Source: JBGSKY01 sp041740995
GTDB lineage: Bacteria > Planctomycetota > Planctomycetia > Pirellulales > Pirellulaceae
Reading direction: 5' to 3'
Length of the DNA stretch: 35,418 bases
Assembly (NCBI GenBank): GCA_041740995.1
Contig: JBGSKY010000322.1
Span: 1-35,418 of the forward strand
Position 1 is the first letter of the stretch. Each line of letters starts with the position of its first letter. The notes beneath the pieces were generated by a model that did no database searches, was not told where the DNA came from, and saw only the letters and a program-made list of their open reading frames with translations. The translations under genes were made by a program, and so were the position numbers. Below, piece by piece: positions 33,436 to 35,418 of this stretch.

Positions 33436-33744
33436 CGAATACAGATTTAGGACAAATGTAGTTGTAAATTTGTCACTTCCGCCCGACGAGTTCGACTGAA
33501 GGACAGCTTGGTAATCTGAATACCGCCGCGACCTCAAACTTTTAGCAGTCCAGCTTAATGCCTTCCGATTGGGCGCTATTTAAGCAGGCTTCTCCGCTTG
33601 GATGGGCTAGGCAATGACTGGACCGGTTCTCTATTTTCAAAACTTCCAAGGCTTGCGAAGCTATTCAAACGAATCAATCTTTGTGTTTATTTTTACAGTT
33701 CTGTCAGCAGGCTACACAGCCGAAAAAATTACTTATCAAATGTA

Positions 33745-33772
33745 ACCAGCAAACCTGAGTCGGTTTGCTGGT
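33745..33772 (-). terminator. Candidate terminator of the glycine-rich gene
   Basis: A perfect 11 bp stem, ACCAGCAAACC (33745-33755) with GGTTTGCTGGT (33762-33772), closes a 6-base loop about 35 bp past the minus-strand stop at 33807. The T run on the minus strand begins about 14 bases beyond the stem, so it is a weaker terminator than the one at 22116. Confidence 0.55.
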
Positions 33773-33806
33773 CGGTGTTCGCTAATTTGATTAAATGCAA
33801 TCTTTT

Positions 33807-35418
33807 TTATTGAGTTCCACCGGCACCGCCACCGCCACCGCCACCAGCATCAGGAGTTGGTGAAGTGCCGTTACCGCCTGTGATAAAGTTGAACGTGTTG
33901 ACCTCACGAATCGCTGTAAATTGAGGTGACGAGTCTACGCGAACGTAGCGACGATCGCCAGAAATCACAGCTAGTCCACTCAATAAAGTACCGACCGTAA
34001 TATTTCGGATGACAGGTTGAGTTCCAACTGCTCCTCGGAAAGGACTAATTGTCCCGAATCCGTTAGGACCAAAAAATGGAAAACCTGAACCAGGGAAAGC
34101 CGAGTCAAGCGAACTGCCGCTGCTGCTGTTATCGGAGGCCGATTGCTGGGCAAGCACCGAACGAGATGCTGCGATACGATCCGCTTGGGTCTTGGTCATC
34201 TGCACCTTTGCAATCGCGTCGTCACGATGGCCATTTTTGACCTCAACTCGAACAACCGCATTTTTTTCATCGACAGGGATATGTTGTCGGATGTGTCGTT
34301 GTTCATCCGTTCCGAAATCGGTCAAGATATCCACGGTCACTTCACCGCCATTGACCTCGCCCCAAACGCGTTGGACAAAAATGTCGTAGACTCCGGTAAA
34401 CCCTTTGGCGCAGACATAGGTTTCGCTGAAACCGTCATTACTTGGTTTGTCCAGGCTGGATGCATCGCCAAGCAATACGCCGCCGGAAACAGTCCGAGGG
34501 TTTCCAACATTACAAATGGTACCAGTCGGCTCTTGGACGCTGAGATCGACGTCCGCATCGCCGGTCCATGATACTCGCACGATGATGTCTCGATTGACGT
34601 TCATCTTGAGGTGCTGCTGGAAAGCGTCAGCCTCCATTACACGGCCTTCGCGAGCCAAGGTTGCGTAGGTAGCCTGAGCCGCAATCGCAGCTTGCTCGTT
34701 CAACGCGGCCATGTCTTGTGGCCAAGCTTGACTCAGCACACCGGCACAAGTCCAACGCAACGCTTCCAAGTCGTTAATCTTCATCGCGACTGGCAATGCC
34801 ATTTCGTAAGGCTCTGGCCGCAGCGGTTCTTGAATCGAGGCGTCTTTCAAAACGCGCAACGCCTCGGTGTTCATGTTTACTTTGATAAAGTATTTTGCGA
34901 TTCGTAAACGATCGTCAATGTCGCCGCTGAAATCAATTGCCGACATCAAAACTCGATAAATATCGCTTGATGGATAATTGCAAGCCTGCATCGAAATGCT
35001 CAGCGCTTCGTACATCCATGGCAACGGATGACCGTCCAAGATGGCTTGATTTACAACCGAAATCACTTCTTCAAAATGAACTTTTGATTCGGAAGATTTA
35101 CCCTGCATGACCAATCGCTCGATGGCCTGCAATTGTAAATTCACAAGCTTGACCATTTTTCGTTCGACCGCTGCAATTGCGGCCGTATCGCTTGCATCAA
35201 TGGAGTCAAGTTCAGCCAACAGAGCCGACATTTTGGTACCGATCGCAGTGTCCAATTGAGCATTGCTTTCAGCAACCGCTGCTGGTTCCGATTTTGTTTC
35301 GGTTTTTGCTGGCTTATCAGTCACATCGAACAGACCTCCACCGCCACCACCGCCTTGGCCACCACCGCCACCAAAGCCGCCGCCACCGCCGCCCTGGCCG
35401 CCACCGCCGCCACCAAAG
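33807..35418 (-). CDS. Glycine-rich protein with YfaP/DUF2135-like domain (5' truncated by window edge)
   Basis: The reading frame stays open to the right edge, so the gene starts outside. A GTG at 35324 is internal, because 31 in-frame codons before it encode Phe/Gln-punctuated glycine runs (G5-7 blocks split by F or Q) leading into LFDVTDKP. After that come a helical, TPR-like part (about 30-240 counted from the GTG) and a beta domain (about 247-365) with SWTGDADVDLSVQEPTG, the D-x-D-V-D-L signature of YfaP/DUF2135-like domains, often found in extracellular or envelope proteins. The C-terminus is again glycine-rich (GGGGGGGAGG) after a Ser-rich and Phe/Pro/Gly-rich zone. Function is unknown. 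A signal peptide, if any, lies off the window. Confidence 0.8.
   Translation of the reverse strand, partial: FGGGGGGQGGGGGGFGGGGGQGGGGGGGLFDVTDKPAKTETKSEPAAVAESNAQLDTAIGTKMSALLAELDSIDASDTAAIAAVERKMVKLVNLQLQAIERLVMQGKSSESKVHFEEVISVVNQAILDGHPLPWMYEALSISMQACNYPSSDIYRVLMSAIDFSGDIDDRLRIAKYFIKVNMNTEALRVLKDASIQEPLRPEPYEMALPVAMKINDLEALRWTCAGVLSQAWPQDMAALNEQAAIAAQATYATLAREGRVMEADAFQQHLKMNVNRDIIVRVSWTGDADVDLSVQEPTGTICNVGNPRTVSGGVLLGDASSLDKPSNDGFSETYVCAKGFTGVYDIFVQRVWGEVNGGEVTVDILTDFGTDEQRHIRQHIPVDEKNAVVRVEVKNGHRDDAIAKVQMTKTQADRIAASRSVLAQQSASDNSSSGSSLDSAFPGSGFPFFGPNGFGTISPFRGAVGTQPVIRNITVGTLLSGLAVISGDRRYVRVDSSPQFTAIREVNTFNFITGGNGTSPTPDAGGGGGGGAGGTQ

Larger units (their letters stand above)
33148..33806. 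other. Gene-free region with paired stem-loop repeats
   Basis: This is 659 bp between the permease start and the 3' end of the right-edge gene. Its notable contents are two related stem-loop units (33335-33435) and a candidate terminator (33745-33772). Short open frames here look like chance and were not called. Confidence 0.5.

Noticed and set aside
33340..33537. Minus-strand 65-residue frame in the gene-free region
   Set aside because: It is the translation of the two stem-loop repeats, so the apparent order reflects the repeat, not a protein.
35325..35418. Right-edge GC-rich triplet repeats as a CRISPR or satellite
   Set aside because: They are in-frame glycine codons with Phe and Gln at regular spacing, so they are coding repeats.
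1..35418. tRNA, rRNA, CRISPR or integrase signals
   Set aside because: None was recognised on either strand by eye. A covariance-model scan would be decisive and could not be run here.

Overview
The window looks like chromosomal DNA of a planctomycete, most likely of the Pirellulales. The pointers are a YTV-repeat wall-type protein, a DUF58 / BatA-like / VWA triad, an ECF sigma factor of the TIGR02999 type next to a Ser/Thr kinase, a solo WYL-like protein, a Cys-rich HEAT-like secreted protein, and many signal-peptide proteins of unknown function. No rRNA, tRNA, CRISPR array, integrase or transposase gene was seen.

Layout. Positions 1-2600 (minus strand) hold the start of an F-type ATP synthase operon, atpZ - atpI-like - atpB - atpE, which runs off the left edge. 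Positions 2800-4700 hold a secreted YTV-repeat protein with its own terminator. asnS (5289-6692) follows a roughly 600 bp intergenic region that contains a LacI-like palindrome. A small secreted protein then meets, tail to tail, a 1268-residue AsmA/TamB-like protein (7530-11336). A lipoprotein and a REP-like palindrome precede the DUF58 / BatA-like / VWA triad (12679-18327), which has no MoxR ATPase beside it. A DoxX-like membrane protein, an unknown secreted protein, a WYL-like protein, a Cys-rich HEAT-like protein with a strong terminator, and a tandem parvulin-type isomerase fill 18.3-24.1 kb.

Positions 24.4-26.4 kb (minus strand) carry an ECF sigma factor followed by a Ser/Thr kinase. Divergent from them is the most unusual block, 26664-31761: a Ser/Thr kinase fused to an Hsp70-like module, a YgfZ/GcvT-like folate-binding protein, and a SelA-like fold protein that has lost the PLP-binding lysine. 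The last two overlap by ATGA and the first two are 35 bp apart, so the three are probably one transcription unit. Its role is unknown. The parts suggest a regulated protein-handling or cofactor-related complex built partly from pseudoenzymes.

The right end holds an APC-family amino acid permease, a gene-free stretch with two stem-loop units whose stems differ but stay paired, and a 5'-truncated gene for a glycine-rich protein with a YfaP/DUF2135-like domain that continues past the right edge.
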